From Voacanga thouarsii (lineage: Eukaryota > Streptophyta > Magnoliopsida > Gentianales > Apocynaceae): 64,000 nt of DNA. The translations under genes and the position numbers were made by a program. Within the stretch, counting starts at the first letter, position 1, and the number at the start of each line of letters is the position of its first letter. This document shows positions 1 through 10,862 of the stretch, in pieces. A model generated the notes under the pieces. It ran no database searches. It was not told the DNA's origin and saw only the letters and a program-made list of their open reading frames with translations. Location: contig JANUWF010001783.1 of NCBI GenBank assembly GCA_026120185.1, forward strand, positions 1,209,001 to 1,273,000, written 5' to 3'.

Positions 1-169
1 TTGAATAATAATGATGCTAATGGTGAAGTGAGGAACAACACAGCATGCCCCTAAGGAATAATGGTTTTCAAGTGTAAATTTTAAGAAATCCTTAGAGTTT
101 GATAGCCAATTATATCATTCACCCCAGCTTAAGGGAAGTAATTAGTATTCATAGGCAATCCATTGCAAA

Positions 170-343
170 TTAAGGATTTCTTCACTATTCTTTTTGAGAT
201 CTACACTGCTAGGTTTGAAAGGGAGTTTTAATTGTGATGATTTTTTAGAGGGGTTAACTTGTGATTTAAATGTTAGTGCACTCTCTAGACATTATTTTCA
301 TCCATGTGTTGGAAAATTGATTTGTATGCCTAAAAAGATGTGA
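170..343 (+). pseudogene. Decayed 3' ORF of ATH1, function unknown
   Basis: This short degenerate reading region has a frameshift near 230 and a stop at 341-343. Its last segment reads CVGKLICMPKK before the stop. That segment matches the C-terminal end of the 181-residue ORF of ATH3 (31263-31808), which reads CIGKLICISKK, and the stretch before it is also similar. The two elements therefore share an ORF between pol and the 3' LTR. I do not recognise the domain. Athila elements often carry a third ORF called env-like in this position, but no signal peptide or membrane segment is visible in this remnant. Function remains unassigned. Confidence 0.45.
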
Positions 344-599
344 GGGAATACAGTTCATGTAATTGATGAGCATAATAATTTCTATGTACCCCATTCCCTA
401 CAAAAACCTCCATTATTTCTAAATTCATCAAGCTTACTTTCTACACTGAGCATTAATTTTCTTTATCAAGGGCTAATGAGAAAGTATGATGAGTGAAAAG
501 AGTGTTTTTTTTGTGTTTTTTTTTTTATTTGGGACTTTATGTTATTGTTTTGTCTCATCTGGTTTTGCTTGATTTTTCTAGCTATTATAAGACATTTTA

Positions 600-650
600 C
601 TGCCCAACAATAATGAGCATATTTTCTAGCTTAAGTGTGGAGGAGTGAGT
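600..650 (+). promoter_or_regulatory. Polypurine-like module in ATH1 (first copy)
   Basis: TAGCTTAAGTGTGGAGGAGT at about 627-646 resembles the true polypurine tract next to Athila LTRs (CTAAGTGTGAGGGAGTT in ATH2), but it lies some 1300 bases upstream of the LTR. A second, similar module follows at 931-973. Confidence 0.45.
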
Positions 651-930
651 CTTTGTCTTTATTTTCTTTCTTAAGATTTTTGTTAGTCTTTCGATTTATT
701 TAACTTTCTTTTGTTTTAGTGTGTTTTATTTTGTTGTTGTTTTCTTTGAGCTTTTGTGTGTGTTTTCTTTTGTGGGTTTGTAGATATTCTTCTTAGACAA
801 TAATGCTTCATTCTTCAATATTTTACAAAGATTCTTTTCTTGTGTTCATATTTTACTTGGGCAGTATTGCTTAACTTTCTTCCCCCTTACTATTTTTTGA
901 TCCTTTAGAAATGCTTTATTGTGTTGATTT

Positions 931-973
931 TTGGCCAATAAGGATATTGTCTAGTTTAAGTGTGAGGAAGTGG
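931..973 (+). promoter_or_regulatory. Polypurine-like module in ATH1 (second copy)
   Basis: The segment runs GGCCAATAAGGATATTGTCT, then AGTTTAAGTGTGAGGAAGT. It has the same order as the internal modules of ATH4 (62020-62058), ATH3 (30566-30606) and ATH2 (4584-4625): a short palindrome near GGACAATGTCC, then TTTAAGTGTGGGGGA. Here the palindrome is degraded by C-to-T changes. Confidence 0.5.
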
Positions 974-1926
974 TTTCATAGTATTTTTTCATGTTTGATC
1001 ACTTATCTTTATGTCTTCTTGAAATTTTGAGCTAATTTAAAATTTGCACTAAAATTTTCAACTTTTGGTGTAGTTTTGGCTATAATGTTATTGCTATTAT
1101 TTTTCATTTGGCAAGAGAATTTGATTTAGCACTTATTTGATTGGATTTGGTTTGTGTAAACTTGTGTATTTGGTGCAATATAGGCTAAATATTGAGAATT
1201 TGAATTAATATTATTTATGTTTTAGTCGATGATGTGACATTTTGGTTCTTGAGGATTGATGTTGATTTTGTGATAAAGTGTAAGTAGGGAATTTTTGACT
1301 GCTTTATATGCTATGGTTTTCTAGACTAGTCATTATTCTGGGTGTAAGTAAACCGAGAAAGTAAGTAAGTAAAAAAAAAAAAGGGGAATGCAAGTGCCTA
1401 AACTGGTTGCATTCTCTTAAGTAGAAAGGAAAAGTAAAATGAGAGGAAAAGGAGAATAAAGTTGAAAGAAAAGAAAATAGTGAAGTGAAGAAAATGGGGG
1501 GAAAACATGTTTACATTTAAAAATGATGGAGAAAACGAGTGGAAAAAAAAAATAAAAGCCCCTAATTTACTACTCAGATTGTAGTAGTCTGGAGATTATA
1601 GAACTTAGATTGATTTAATATTCCTAATTTATATGAATCATATTATTTGCATTCTTGACTTAAGAAATATGGTGAAATACATTAACTAGTTTATGAACTT
1701 GTTTAACTCAATGTTGATGGTCTTAGTTATATCTAACTTAATACATGAGTTTACATCAAATTTATTTGATTTAATAGGTGTTAGATTGAATTCTTAAGTT
1801 GAATAAAAGATAATTTCTTTACCATATTATCTATATACATTGAAATTATTTTGTTAACCGGCTATTTGCTTAGTGTATTTAGTTCTTATTTGTTTGATGA
1901 CAAGTAAAGTTTAACTATAAGGGAGT

Positions 1927-2048
1927 TGATAGGGGCTAATTAAGTCTATCTTTTCTAAGTTATTAGTGATATATTTTATATGATTTCATATTTAGATGAC
2001 TATTGATTCCTACCTTTTTACTATCTTTTGTGTAGGATTTGTGGAATG
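1927..2048 (+). repeat. ATH1 3' LTR, piece 1
   Basis: The LTR starts TGATAGGGGCTAA, matching the reverse strand of the ATH4 LTR at 60596. It is interrupted after 2048 by ATH2, whose target-site copy GAATG occupies 2044-2048. The LTR continues at 21694. Adding the three pieces gives about 1.49 kb, close to the 1.53 kb LTRs of ATH3 and ATH4. Confidence 0.65.
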
Positions 2049-3223
2049 TGATAACCAATTTGGAGCACTAGCAAGTGTACTAGATCTCGTTTATAGTAAC
2101 AAGGTCATCCCACAGAGATTAGAAATTAAAACACCTTCCAATGAAATTAATTCTAACTTGAATTAAAATAAAATAAAGATTTCAATGATTGTTGTTTTGA
2201 GGATTAAATTGAAATAATTAAACTAGCACTTCTTCCCAGATAAAGATTGCAATGAGATGATCTAAGGCACATGATTTCACTAGATTAACTCTTATATTGC
2301 CAACGTCACCCATTATTCTAGAGTATACCTTATTAGTTAATCAATGTTCAGAATTAACCAATATCATTTTTCAAGGTTATTAATTCTATTCCTCCAAATA
2401 ACCAAACTATATTTCTATGTTGAATTCAATTCAAAGGAACGCATTTAAGAACATGACATTATAATGATCACGCAAACAATGCAAATATATTTCTATTTCA
2501 CATGTAATTTGTGGTCTGATTACTTGACCTAATTAACTAAGTCATCTTTTGAATTTTCCTAGTTAATGACAAATCAATCTGAATGGTGACCGGGTATTTA
2601 ATTGCTTTGAGTACAATAATCAGGTAAAGACTTAGTAACACCCTTCAAATAACAGAATCACAAGATAATATAATAATCAATACTTGCTACATCATGGAAT
2701 TAGAATAAGATATTAATATATAATTGAAGAGAAATTCAAGAACAAATTAAAAGAGAAGGTATGAGAAAACATCACAGTATCCTAATACAAACTCCAAGCT
2801 TGTCCACGAGTAGCCTCCAATATGTGTCCAATAATGGAAAAACCCTTTCCAAATTACAACCAAAATACCTTAGGAAGATAATACCTAAAGCTAATATCAA
2901 TAGAAGTTCAACAAAAGTCATCCCTCATCGCTTCCCCCTGCAAAATTCGCTCTTTTCAGCTTTTATCTTTGCTGGAGTCCATCGGAAAGTTCAATCCGAC
3001 CCCTAATTAATGAATCAGGCTCTTAATTGAACTCTCCTCATGACATCTTTTGAACATTGCTTCCTCAACCCTGCAACTTATGTGTTTTTTTGTTCAAGTC
3101 CCTAGAAAAATCATATAACCACAAAAGAGAGTAAATTGTCTGAATAAACCTCATATTGCATTAAATTATAACATGATCTATCCAAAAGTCACCCAAAATA
3201 TTCAATGCAATATCACTACATCA
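2049..3223 (-). repeat. ATH2 3' LTR
   Basis: This is the intact 1175-bp LTR copy, TGATAACC...CTACATCA on the plus strand. The other copy, split by COP1, begins at 7814. The short frame at 2761-3006 recurs at 8529-8711 only because it lies in the duplicated LTR. Confidence 0.85.
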
Positions 3224-3240
3224 AACTCCCTCACACTTAG
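3224..3240 (-). promoter_or_regulatory. ATH2 polypurine tract with adjoining stem-loop
   Basis: The minus strand reads CTAAGTGTGAGGGAGTT immediately before the LTR start TGATG, the normal place for the plus-strand primer. Just upstream, at 3244-3263, TTTGCTTG and CAAGCAAA form an 8-bp stem with a GGAA loop. Confidence 0.75.
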
Positions 3241-5119
3241 ATGTTTGCTTGTTCCCAAGCAAAACCAGGTTTAAATTAAAATGTCAACACACATGGGTTT
3301 CAAGATCATATCTCAAATACTTCTCCTGTTCATGCCAATAAAAACAAACGCTCAAGTACTCCTCATAACCAACGTAAGACTTGTGTTAGTGAAGTAGGGC
3401 CTAGTAGTGCAAAATAATTACTTAACAATGTTCTCGAGTCATTTAAAGAGTCGAGTTTAAATAAAATATGCATTCCATAGGCTTACATTTCATACTCTCT
3501 CTCCACTAATTAAGTCATATCATGACTTTACTTAGATCAGGTAGGACTTTAGTGCTTGTAATGTAAGGCTAGGGAATTGGCTAACAATCGAAAGATATAA
3601 GATAATGACATACAAAAAGAAGAGAGCTTGCAAGAAAGAAAAATGATAACAAAACATAGCAAAAACTCCAATCCTTCGCTTACCCCTGTACAGACCAACA
3701 TTCAATTTCCAAATCCTCATACCATAATCAAGATGTATGGTAAGCAATCTTTGCATCCTTACCATTACACTTGTTGCACATTCCCATGATGACCTTACAA
3801 CTAGCCTAGACCAACAATTGTGCTCTTCATCTTGTGTTTTCTTTTCTCTTCTTTTTTTTTTTTTTTCACTGAAATGCTTTTTTTTTTCAGCATCTACTTT
3901 TTTTTTCTTTTTCAACATTTACATAAAATACACAAGGTCCACAGTGGTAGTACATTTCCAATTCTAATTACATACATAGCACTGAATATGGCCCCAAAGA
4001 TGATAGTACTCAAAGCAAACTGTGGCTAACAACCCAACATAAACTAATCGTGTAAACTAGTCCTGATATTCCCTCAACATCTTTCTACTTAAAGCTGTAA
4101 TGTTCATTCACAAACGTGTACCCTTATCCCATGGTTTAATAAAAGAATTGGAATATGAATCAAGCCCTCACAAGGCAATAATAGGTCAATATATTTACTA
4201 GTTCATGAAAGAATTAAATACATTTAGGCATAAAAAGGTGCTAGGGATAATTTATAAGGTAAGATTGAAAGGCTCTAACTGTCCAAAAAAGGCCTATGAC
4301 CGTCGTTTCTAAGCAAAATCATGAATGCCTTCTTGTTTCGCCTCGAGAGGTATTAAAGTAAGTTCTAGAAGTATCAACAGGAGAATTTTCAAAACAATCT
4401 GACTTAAAAATAATGTATAGTATTTGCATTCACTACAAGGGTCCATGGTGCACAAAAAGAGTTATGCATAAATTATAAAAAGTATAGAATAAATGATTTA
4501 TCAACACAAACGAGAGACATGCACCAAGAAGAGCTTGCAAAAGAAAATTTTCACCCCAAAGAAGTAAAACATGAAACATGTAATGCCTCCCCTATACTTA
4601 AAACTGGCAGTGTCCTCAATGATAGCAACAAAAGTGGAAAGAAGGATAAAAGAAACCAACTTCCCTGGTAGTAAGGACATAAAAGGAAGAAGATGGCAGG
4701 CCTCCGAATCATCAGAGTCACTGGAGAATAAAGAAACGGGAGCATCGAAGGATGGTAAATTGCTAGCCACAGAGCCGGTGGTGAAGAAATAAGAGATTGA
4801 AAACCAACACCTGACGTTTTTTTTTAAGGGTCCGAGCTCATTCCAGCACCGAATTAAGCTTAATCCGGTGCAAAAAATTTTCTGTCAGCCCTTGTTTTTT
4901 ATTTTTTATTTTTTACTGTCCGAGCTCATTCTAGCACCGGATTGAGATCAATCCGGCACCGAAAAATTTTTGTCCGCCCTTGGGATGAAGGAATTAGTTG
5001 ACCCTGAACCAGTTCGAATGTGCGACGGTAATCCCGCGCCTGATTTATTTGAATCATGCGCTAGAAATTCTCTATCTGTGCTGACTTGGGCATACACATG
5101 GAATTCAGTGCCGGTTTAT
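3241..5119 (-). other. ATH2 3' spacer, noncoding
   Basis: No coding region is supported here. The stretch is AT-rich, with a long pyrimidine run near 3840-3915 and an internal polypurine-like module at 4584-4625. Two GC-rich palindromic repeats sit at 4838-4985. Blocks at about 3359-3600 and 4271-4375 are clearly similar to the spacer of ATH4 (about 60780-60985 and 61655-61765), so the two elements share a colinear noncoding 3' region. The ORF-like stretches here are low-complexity or shadow frames. Confidence 0.65.
4838..4985. repeat. Two imperfect tandem copies of a GC-rich palindrome
   Basis: Two copies (about 4838-4903 and 4917-4982) share TCCGAGCTCATTC, a palindromic core, an A/T run and a closing CCCTTG. 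The second core is CCGGATTGAGATCAATCCGG, a 9-bp perfect stem with a 2-base loop. The first is CCGAATTAAGCTTAATCCGG, the same shape with one mismatch. They stand out against the AT-rich spacer. Confidence 0.75.
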
Positions 5120-5265
5120 GTGCATGAAGGGAACATTTATCGTGATCAAAATCTTCACCAAAATAGTGTTCTTTATCATAATGTCGTTTAGTTCTTTTCT
5201 TGTAGAGACGGGCATTTTCATAGGCTTTCATGTGAAGTTTCTCTTACTCTTCATATTTATGCCCT
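5120..5265 (-). pseudogene. ATH2 remnant of the integrase C-terminal region
   Basis: The minus-strand frame reads MKAYENARLYKKRTKRHYDK. This is the segment that normally follows the Athila integrase core and precedes the C-terminal DNA-binding part; ATH4 has the same segment, decayed, at about 62560-62620. It sits directly downstream of the protease frame, which ends at 5244. The whole reverse transcriptase, RNase H and integrase core that should lie between them are absent, so a large internal deletion joined protease to the end of pol. The segment loses similarity after about 45 codons. Confidence 0.65.
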
Positions 5266-6023
5266 TTGCAGGAAGGATCAAGAGGTCTTGCATCCAGGTA
5301 CGTGACACATTGTTTCATCGCTTCTTTCGTCTCTACTTCCTTACTACTTTCCTGCAAACATAACTCCAACAGATCATTAGAGGTGGTTTCCTTTACCCTT
5401 TCCTGAATTGTAGGAGAAATATAATCAATGGAATAATAAGAATCACTTTCTGTAGGATATTTTGTAGCCTTATAAACATCAAAAGTAACCTCTTCCTCAT
5501 GAACTCTAAGGATGACCTTATCCTGTTGAACGTCTATCAAGGTTCGACCTATAGCTAGGAAGGGTCTTCCTAAGATGAGAGAAAACTCTCTATCTTCTTC
5601 CATAACCACAACAACAAAGTCAGTAGAAAATATAAATTTATCTACTTTCACCAGTACATCTTCAATTATACTCCACAAATAAATTATATTCCTATCTGCT
5701 AGTTGCAAAATCATGTTAGTCGGTTTGACCTCATCAAGACCTAGTTTCTTGAAGATAGATAAAGGCATTAAATTTATACTTGTACCTAAATCACACAATG
5801 ATTTATTAAATTGCAATCGCCCAATATTACAAGGAATAGTAAAACTCCCAGGATCTTTCATCTTCTGGGGCAACTTCCTTTGTAGAATAGCAGAACATTC
5901 TTCAGTTAGCATTACCGTTCCATGATCTTTGAGCTTATGCTTGTGAGTTAGGATGTCCTTCAAGAACTTGGCATTCTTTGGCATCTGCTCCAGTGCTTCT
6001 GCAAAAGGAATGTTAATATGCAA
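5244..6023 (-). pseudogene. ATH2 retroviral-type aspartic protease
   Basis: This 259-residue open frame contains the Athila-type retropepsin, which would cleave the Gag-Pol polyprotein. The active-site region reads CDLGTSINLMPLSIFKKLGL (Asp-Leu-Gly in the catalytic loop, as is usual in Athila). It is followed by the flap region and ILGRPFL, the conserved second hydrophobic-Gly motif. The frame is continuous with the gag end upstream except for stops. The first residues (HINIPFAEALEQMPKNAKFL) are the conserved linker found just before Athila protease. The frame stops at 5244, near the deletion junction. It is the best-preserved coding piece in ATH2, but no autonomous function is possible without the rest of pol. 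Confidence 0.8.
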
Positions 6024-6409
6024 TTTCTTAAAAATTTCAAGAAACTTAGAGAATTATTTTTTTGCATTTTGGTTTTTTAGTCTTTGAGGAAATGGAATTG
6101 GAGGAACATAAGATTTAGGAGGTGTATAAGGTTTAGAGTCTTCCTCTTTAGAATCATCCTCCTTTGATATGATCAGTGATTCCCCTGCCTTACTTTCCAT
6201 TGGCTCTTCTTTCTTCTTCTCCACTTCTTGAAGTTATTTTCCACTACAAAGAGTCACAGCATAAAGTTGCTCTCTAGGATATTTCTCTGTGTAACTTGGC
6301 AATTTTCCTTGAGCTTTCTCCTTCATTGCATCTGCAATTTGACCTATTTGAACTTCTAAATTATGAATAGAAGCTTGATTGGTCTTAGCCACTTGATCAA
6401 TCTTTGCAT

Positions 6410-7690
6410 CTAGCTTGGATAGATATTACATGATAGCCTCCTCAAACTGTGGCTTCTTTTTTGGAGTCGGAGATGAATATTATGGAGGTTGTGCTTGTGC
6501 GTGTTGAAACGGTACCTTATTCTGCTGGAATCCAGGAGGTGCTCCTTACCTTTGCATATTCTAATCTCTCCAGGTAAAGTTTGGGTGGTTCCTCTATCCC
6601 AAATTATATGAGTTTGAAAATGGGTCATTCCGTTAGGATAGTCCTTGTCGATAAGCTCCCATATAATTTGCTTCCTCCAGCATAGACAGGTGGCTACCTG
6701 CATTCATACAGAAATTAGTAGTATGCCCGCGCATTCCACAAAGTGCACATACCTCTCTAGTGCTACTCCCTTCTCGAGTCATCAACAGGATAACTTGGTT
6801 CGTTTGCTCTGCTAACTTTGAAGCAATGTCAGGTTGAGTATGGATTTCATGAACTGTAGCTCTTCTACCTCTCACTGCTTTTTGTTAAGAATTTCTTGCT
6901 AAATTCTCATAAATACTTTGCAACTCTTGAGCATTTTTATCTCTTGGATACCCACTTGTAGCAGTATCTACTAAAGTTTGACACATAGGAGTTAGTCCTT
7001 CATAGAAGAATTGAGTAATCAATAATAGAGAGAAACTATTGTGAGGACACTGGGTCAATTTCAATTTAAACCTGTCCCATGCTTTGTGGAGTGCCTCTCC
7101 TTTTCTTTGTGTAAAGTAACTAATCCTGCTTCAATAATCCATAGTCTTTTAAGATAGATAATATTTGAACATGAATGTCTCATAGACTTCATCGCAAGTG
7201 CACATGGATCTTTTAGGTAAACCTAGTAGCCATTATCTAGCATCACCCTTTAAAGAATATGGGAAACATTTGAGCCTCAATTCCTCTTCAGACAAGTTGT
7301 TTAAGGGGAATGTTTGTACCGTACTATAGAACTCTCATACAAACCCCAGAGTATCCTCAGCCCCCAATCCATTAAACATTAGAAGTAGATGAAGATGAAA
7401 GTTTTTCAGCTCATAATTCCTTGCAGCATTACCTAGTTGAATACATGATGGATTGGTAGCAATGGTGGGCATCTGTAAATCCCGTAATTGAGGATGGGCT
7501 TGGTTATGGACTTCTAAGGGAGCTAATAGTTGTAACTGATTATCTGGCCCATCAACTTATGCTTGATTTCCTCCATTATGTGCCATTGCTTTAGCCCTTT
7601 GGTTAGCTCGGTTTCTCCTGCAAGTACGCTCAATTTCAGGATCAAAGGGTATTAAATATGCAGTACGGTTTCTATACATACACCACTTAA
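6410..7690 (-). pseudogene. ATH2 gag with zinc knuckle
   Basis: The decayed Gag runs from about 7690 (frame starting MYRNRTAYLIPFDPEIE) down to about 6410. The retrotransposon Gag core lies at about 7400-6990, recognisable by a KCFPYSLKGDAR segment and the later GEALHKAWDRFK segment. The C-terminal nucleic-acid-binding knuckle reads CALCGMRGHTTNFC at about 6760-6720, a perfect C-X2-C-X4-H-X4-C. At least six in-frame stops break it. Several are TAA or TGA where related copies carry Gln or Arg codons, for example after GDAR. Gag would form the virus-like particle. The open parts of 97 and 80 residues overlap in different frames, so one frameshift is also present near 6650. Confidence 0.75.
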
Positions 7691-7791
7691 AATTTATCTA
7701 GACTATGCACACTTGAGAGAATAAAGTAAAAAAAAAAAAAAAAATCAAAACAGAGTCAAAATCAAAAGAAGAAAATTTTAATTTACTCATC

Positions 7792-7807
7792 ATCGGTAGC
7801 GGCACCA
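7792..7807 (-). promoter_or_regulatory. ATH2 primer binding site
   Basis: The minus strand reads TGGTGCCGCTACCGAT a few bases after the LTR end at 7814. It resembles the Athila primer site TGGCGCCGTTGCCGGGGA (tRNA-Asp type) with several transitions. Confidence 0.6.
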
Positions 7808-7813
7808 AAAACT

Positions 7814-8897
7814 TGATATCCAATTCGGAGCACTAGCAAGTGTACTAGATCTCGTTTATAGTAACAAGGTCGTCTCACAGAGATTAGAAATTAAAACTCC
7901 TTCCAATGAAATTAATTCTAACTTGAATTAATAGAAAACAAATATTTCAATGATTTTTGTTTTGAGGATTAAATTGAAATAATTAAACTAACACTTCTTC
8001 CTGGATAAAGATTGCAATGAGATGATCTAAAGCACATGATTTCGCTAGATTAACTCTTATATTACCAACGTGACCCGTTATTCTGGAGTGTATCTTATCA
8101 GTTAATCAATGTCTAGAATTAACCAATATCCTTTTTCAAGATATATTAATTCTATTCCTTCAAATAACCCAACTATATTTCCATGTTGAATTAAATTCAA
8201 AGGAACACATTCAAGAACATAACATTATAATGATCACACAAACCATGCAAATATATTTTTCTATTTCACATGTAATTTGTGGTCTGATTACCAGTCATAA
8301 TCAACTAAATCATCTTTTGAATTTTTCTAGTCAATGATAAATCAATTTGAATGGTGATCAGGCATTCAATTGCTTTCAGTACAATAATCAGGTAAAGACT
8401 CAGTAACACCCTTCAAATAATGGAATCACAAGATAATATAATGATCAATACTAGCTACATCATGGACTTAGAATAAGAAACTAATACATAATTGAAGGGA
8501 AATTCAAGAACAAATTTAAAGAGAATGTATGAGAAAACATCACAGTATCCAAATACAATCTCCAAGTTTGTCCACGAGTAGCCTCCAATATGTGTCCAAC
8601 AATGGAAAAACCCTCTCCAAATTACAACCAAAATACCCTAGGAAGATAATACCTAAAGCTAATATCAATAGAAGTTCAACAAAAGTTGTCCCTCATCACT
8701 TCCCCTTGTAAAATTTGCTCTTTTCGACTTTTATCTTCATTGGAGTCCATTGGACCTCATGAGATCTTTCGAAAATTACTTTTTCAACCCCACAACTTAT
8801 TTATTTTTTCGTTCAAGTCCCTAAAAAATCAAATAAACACAAAAGAGAGTAAATTATCCGAATAAACCTCATATTATATTAAATTATAACATGATCT
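7814..8897 (-). repeat. ATH2 5' LTR, main piece
   Basis: This is the partner of 2049-3223. It is interrupted at 8897 by COP1 and resumes at 21645-21688. The COP1 target-site copy GATCT occupies 8893-8897 and 21640-21644, and removing COP1 restores the LTR sequence seen at 3170-3223. Confidence 0.85.
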
Positions 8898-10862
8898 TGT
8901 TGGGAATATACCCTCTTAGACTAGTTTTCTGATGAAAATATCAAATATGTTAATAAAAGAATTTATTTTTGAAAATCGTTTGTGAAATAATTTTCTTCAT
9001 TTGTGTACAATTTCGTTTGGAACAGACCCATTTGTGTTTGAATAAGTAATCCCTGTAAATGGAGGTGTTTCACAGTAAGGTATGGATCATGGGTTATTTA
9101 AACACATAAACAGTTGTTCTTAATCGATTGATGAGAATGAGAATCTTTTTATGTTTAGGTTATTATGTTATGAATTCCAAGTGGGGAATGGCTTACCTTT
9201 AGCCAGTGAGTAGTCCACTCACTTCATGGCATAAGCGTATTTCGAATACGTAGAACATGACCTGTAGTAGTGGTTTCTAAAAGTACTATATGGTAGAAAC
9301 CTAGACTACTACCGCTACAATGTGGACTAGTACTCTATGACTTGAGTATAAGTTGGTGGTTTGGCAAAGCTGGATGCATATGCTTTGATATACTATAGTT
9401 GAGATTCTATCGGATGGCTAATATACTTGTATGTTGGGTATCTGTGACTAGTTAGTTAAGATAGACTTATACAAGATACTTTCTACACAATATCGCCCTT
9501 TGTAGTTGTCCGGATGATCTAAATATCCAAGGCCTTGGGAAACGTGACTTGGATGTTTGCTTTAGGATAGCTCCCTTGGAAAGCAAAAACACTCCAGGAA
9601 GTCGTGGATCATTAGACTAGGAGCCTAAGGATGGTAGATGTCTTTTAGAGAGGTGTTAGTACACTTCTTCCTCTCTAAATGTACGGCGATGTGTAGAGGG
9701 GTATTTTAGTCATTTCACTTATAGGTCGAAGACTCTGCTAATGCAGCATTGTCCTTGGATTCAATATTTTCTTATGGTGATATTAGAAAATATTTAAAAT
9801 GTAAAATACATCTATTTATATAGTAGGGGTATTTTGGTCATTTTAGTATCCAAGGCGATGTGTCTTTTTGGTCCTCGGAATAGCTCATAAGTCCTAATTA
9901 ATTTTTGGGATGAGAAAATGATCTCAGTTAAGAGAGTTTTATTTTATTCGGGAAGTCTAATTTATTATTAGACTGCAATAAAATAAATGGAGAGAAATTT
10001 ATTGTCTGGTTTAATTGGTTAATAAATTATTTAGGACCTGAGTCCAGTTTAATAATTAGAATATTAACCGGGACTTAAACTAGAGGAAAATAATTATTAT
10101 TTAATTATTTATTGGGTTATTTATTTAATCCCAAGAAAAATAATTAATGTTTATTATTTTGGAATTTTCGGGTCCAAGAAAAATAATAAATATTATTTTG
10201 GCCCAATAGCCTAGACCATAGGATTTTTCCGGACACAATTCAGAAGAGTTTAGGGTGAAGCTAAAATTTATTTTATAAATAATATTCAGGTATTAAATCC
10301 CGAAAATATTATTTTTATCAAAATAATTATTTTTGGTTTCATGACTCTTGGTGTTTTGTGTGGAAAAATAAAATAAAAGAAAAAGGAAAAAAATAAAAAT
10401 ATTTTTCCTAAGACTCTTGGCTCTCTCTCTCTCATGGCCTTTTCTTTCATGACTTTTGGTTTTCTTCATTGGCCTTTGTATTCTGTGAACCAAAGAAGGC
10501 AGAGAGGGAACATGAACCGTGAGTTTGTGGGGAAAATTGAGAAGCCTTTCTCTCCCAAATTCTATGCTCACCAACTAAATTTAGGCAGTGGTCATATTCC
10601 GTGAACTGAAAAGCTAGCATTATTCATTTTCACCGGAGGAGGAAAGCAGCCGGAAGAGGAAGTGCAATGCACTGGTGATCATGGACGTGCATGGAAGAAG
10701 CTATTCTTGAGCTTCAATTAATTCAACCATGTTCTTCAATTTTTTAAGGCTCCAAGAGGTATGTTTTCAAGTCCACCATGATGCTGCCATACTCTATATG
10801 TTGTTCATGTTCTTTCATTTTTGTTCACTGTGAAAGCATGCTCTGTTAGTTCAATCCCTGCA
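8898..10862 (+). repeat. COP1 5' LTR
   Basis: The LTR runs TGTTGGGAATATACCC to TTCAATCCCTGCA. The matching 3' copy begins TGTTGGTAATATGCCC at 16241 and ends TTCAATCCCTTCA at 21639. The first 200 bases differ by about 10% between copies, but the stretch around 9640-9830 versus 20410-20600 differs by only a few bases. Confidence 0.9.

Larger units (their letters stand above)
1..1926 (+). mobile_element. ATH1 internal 3' region (Athila-like Ty3 element, enters from the left)
   Basis: The window opens inside an Athila-like element on the plus strand, downstream of its pol region. It holds a decayed ORF (170-343), two polypurine-like modules (about 600-650 and 931-973), and then about 900 bases of AT-rich spacer with no recognisable coding. 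The spacer ends in a weak purine run, ATAAGGGAGT, directly before the LTR start TGATAGGGGC at 1927. That LTR start matches, in the other orientation, the LTR starts of ATH4 and ATH3, which is the main basis for the family call. The 5' part of the element lies outside the window. Confidence 0.7.

Noticed and set aside
2761..3006. 81-residue frame repeated at 8529-8711
   Set aside because: The similarity arises because both lie in the two LTR copies of ATH2; it is not a gene pair.
4501..4792. Overlapping frames of 89, 64 and 73 residues in the ATH2 spacer
   Set aside because: They overlap on both strands and cover the internal polypurine-like module; no conserved residues are recognisable.
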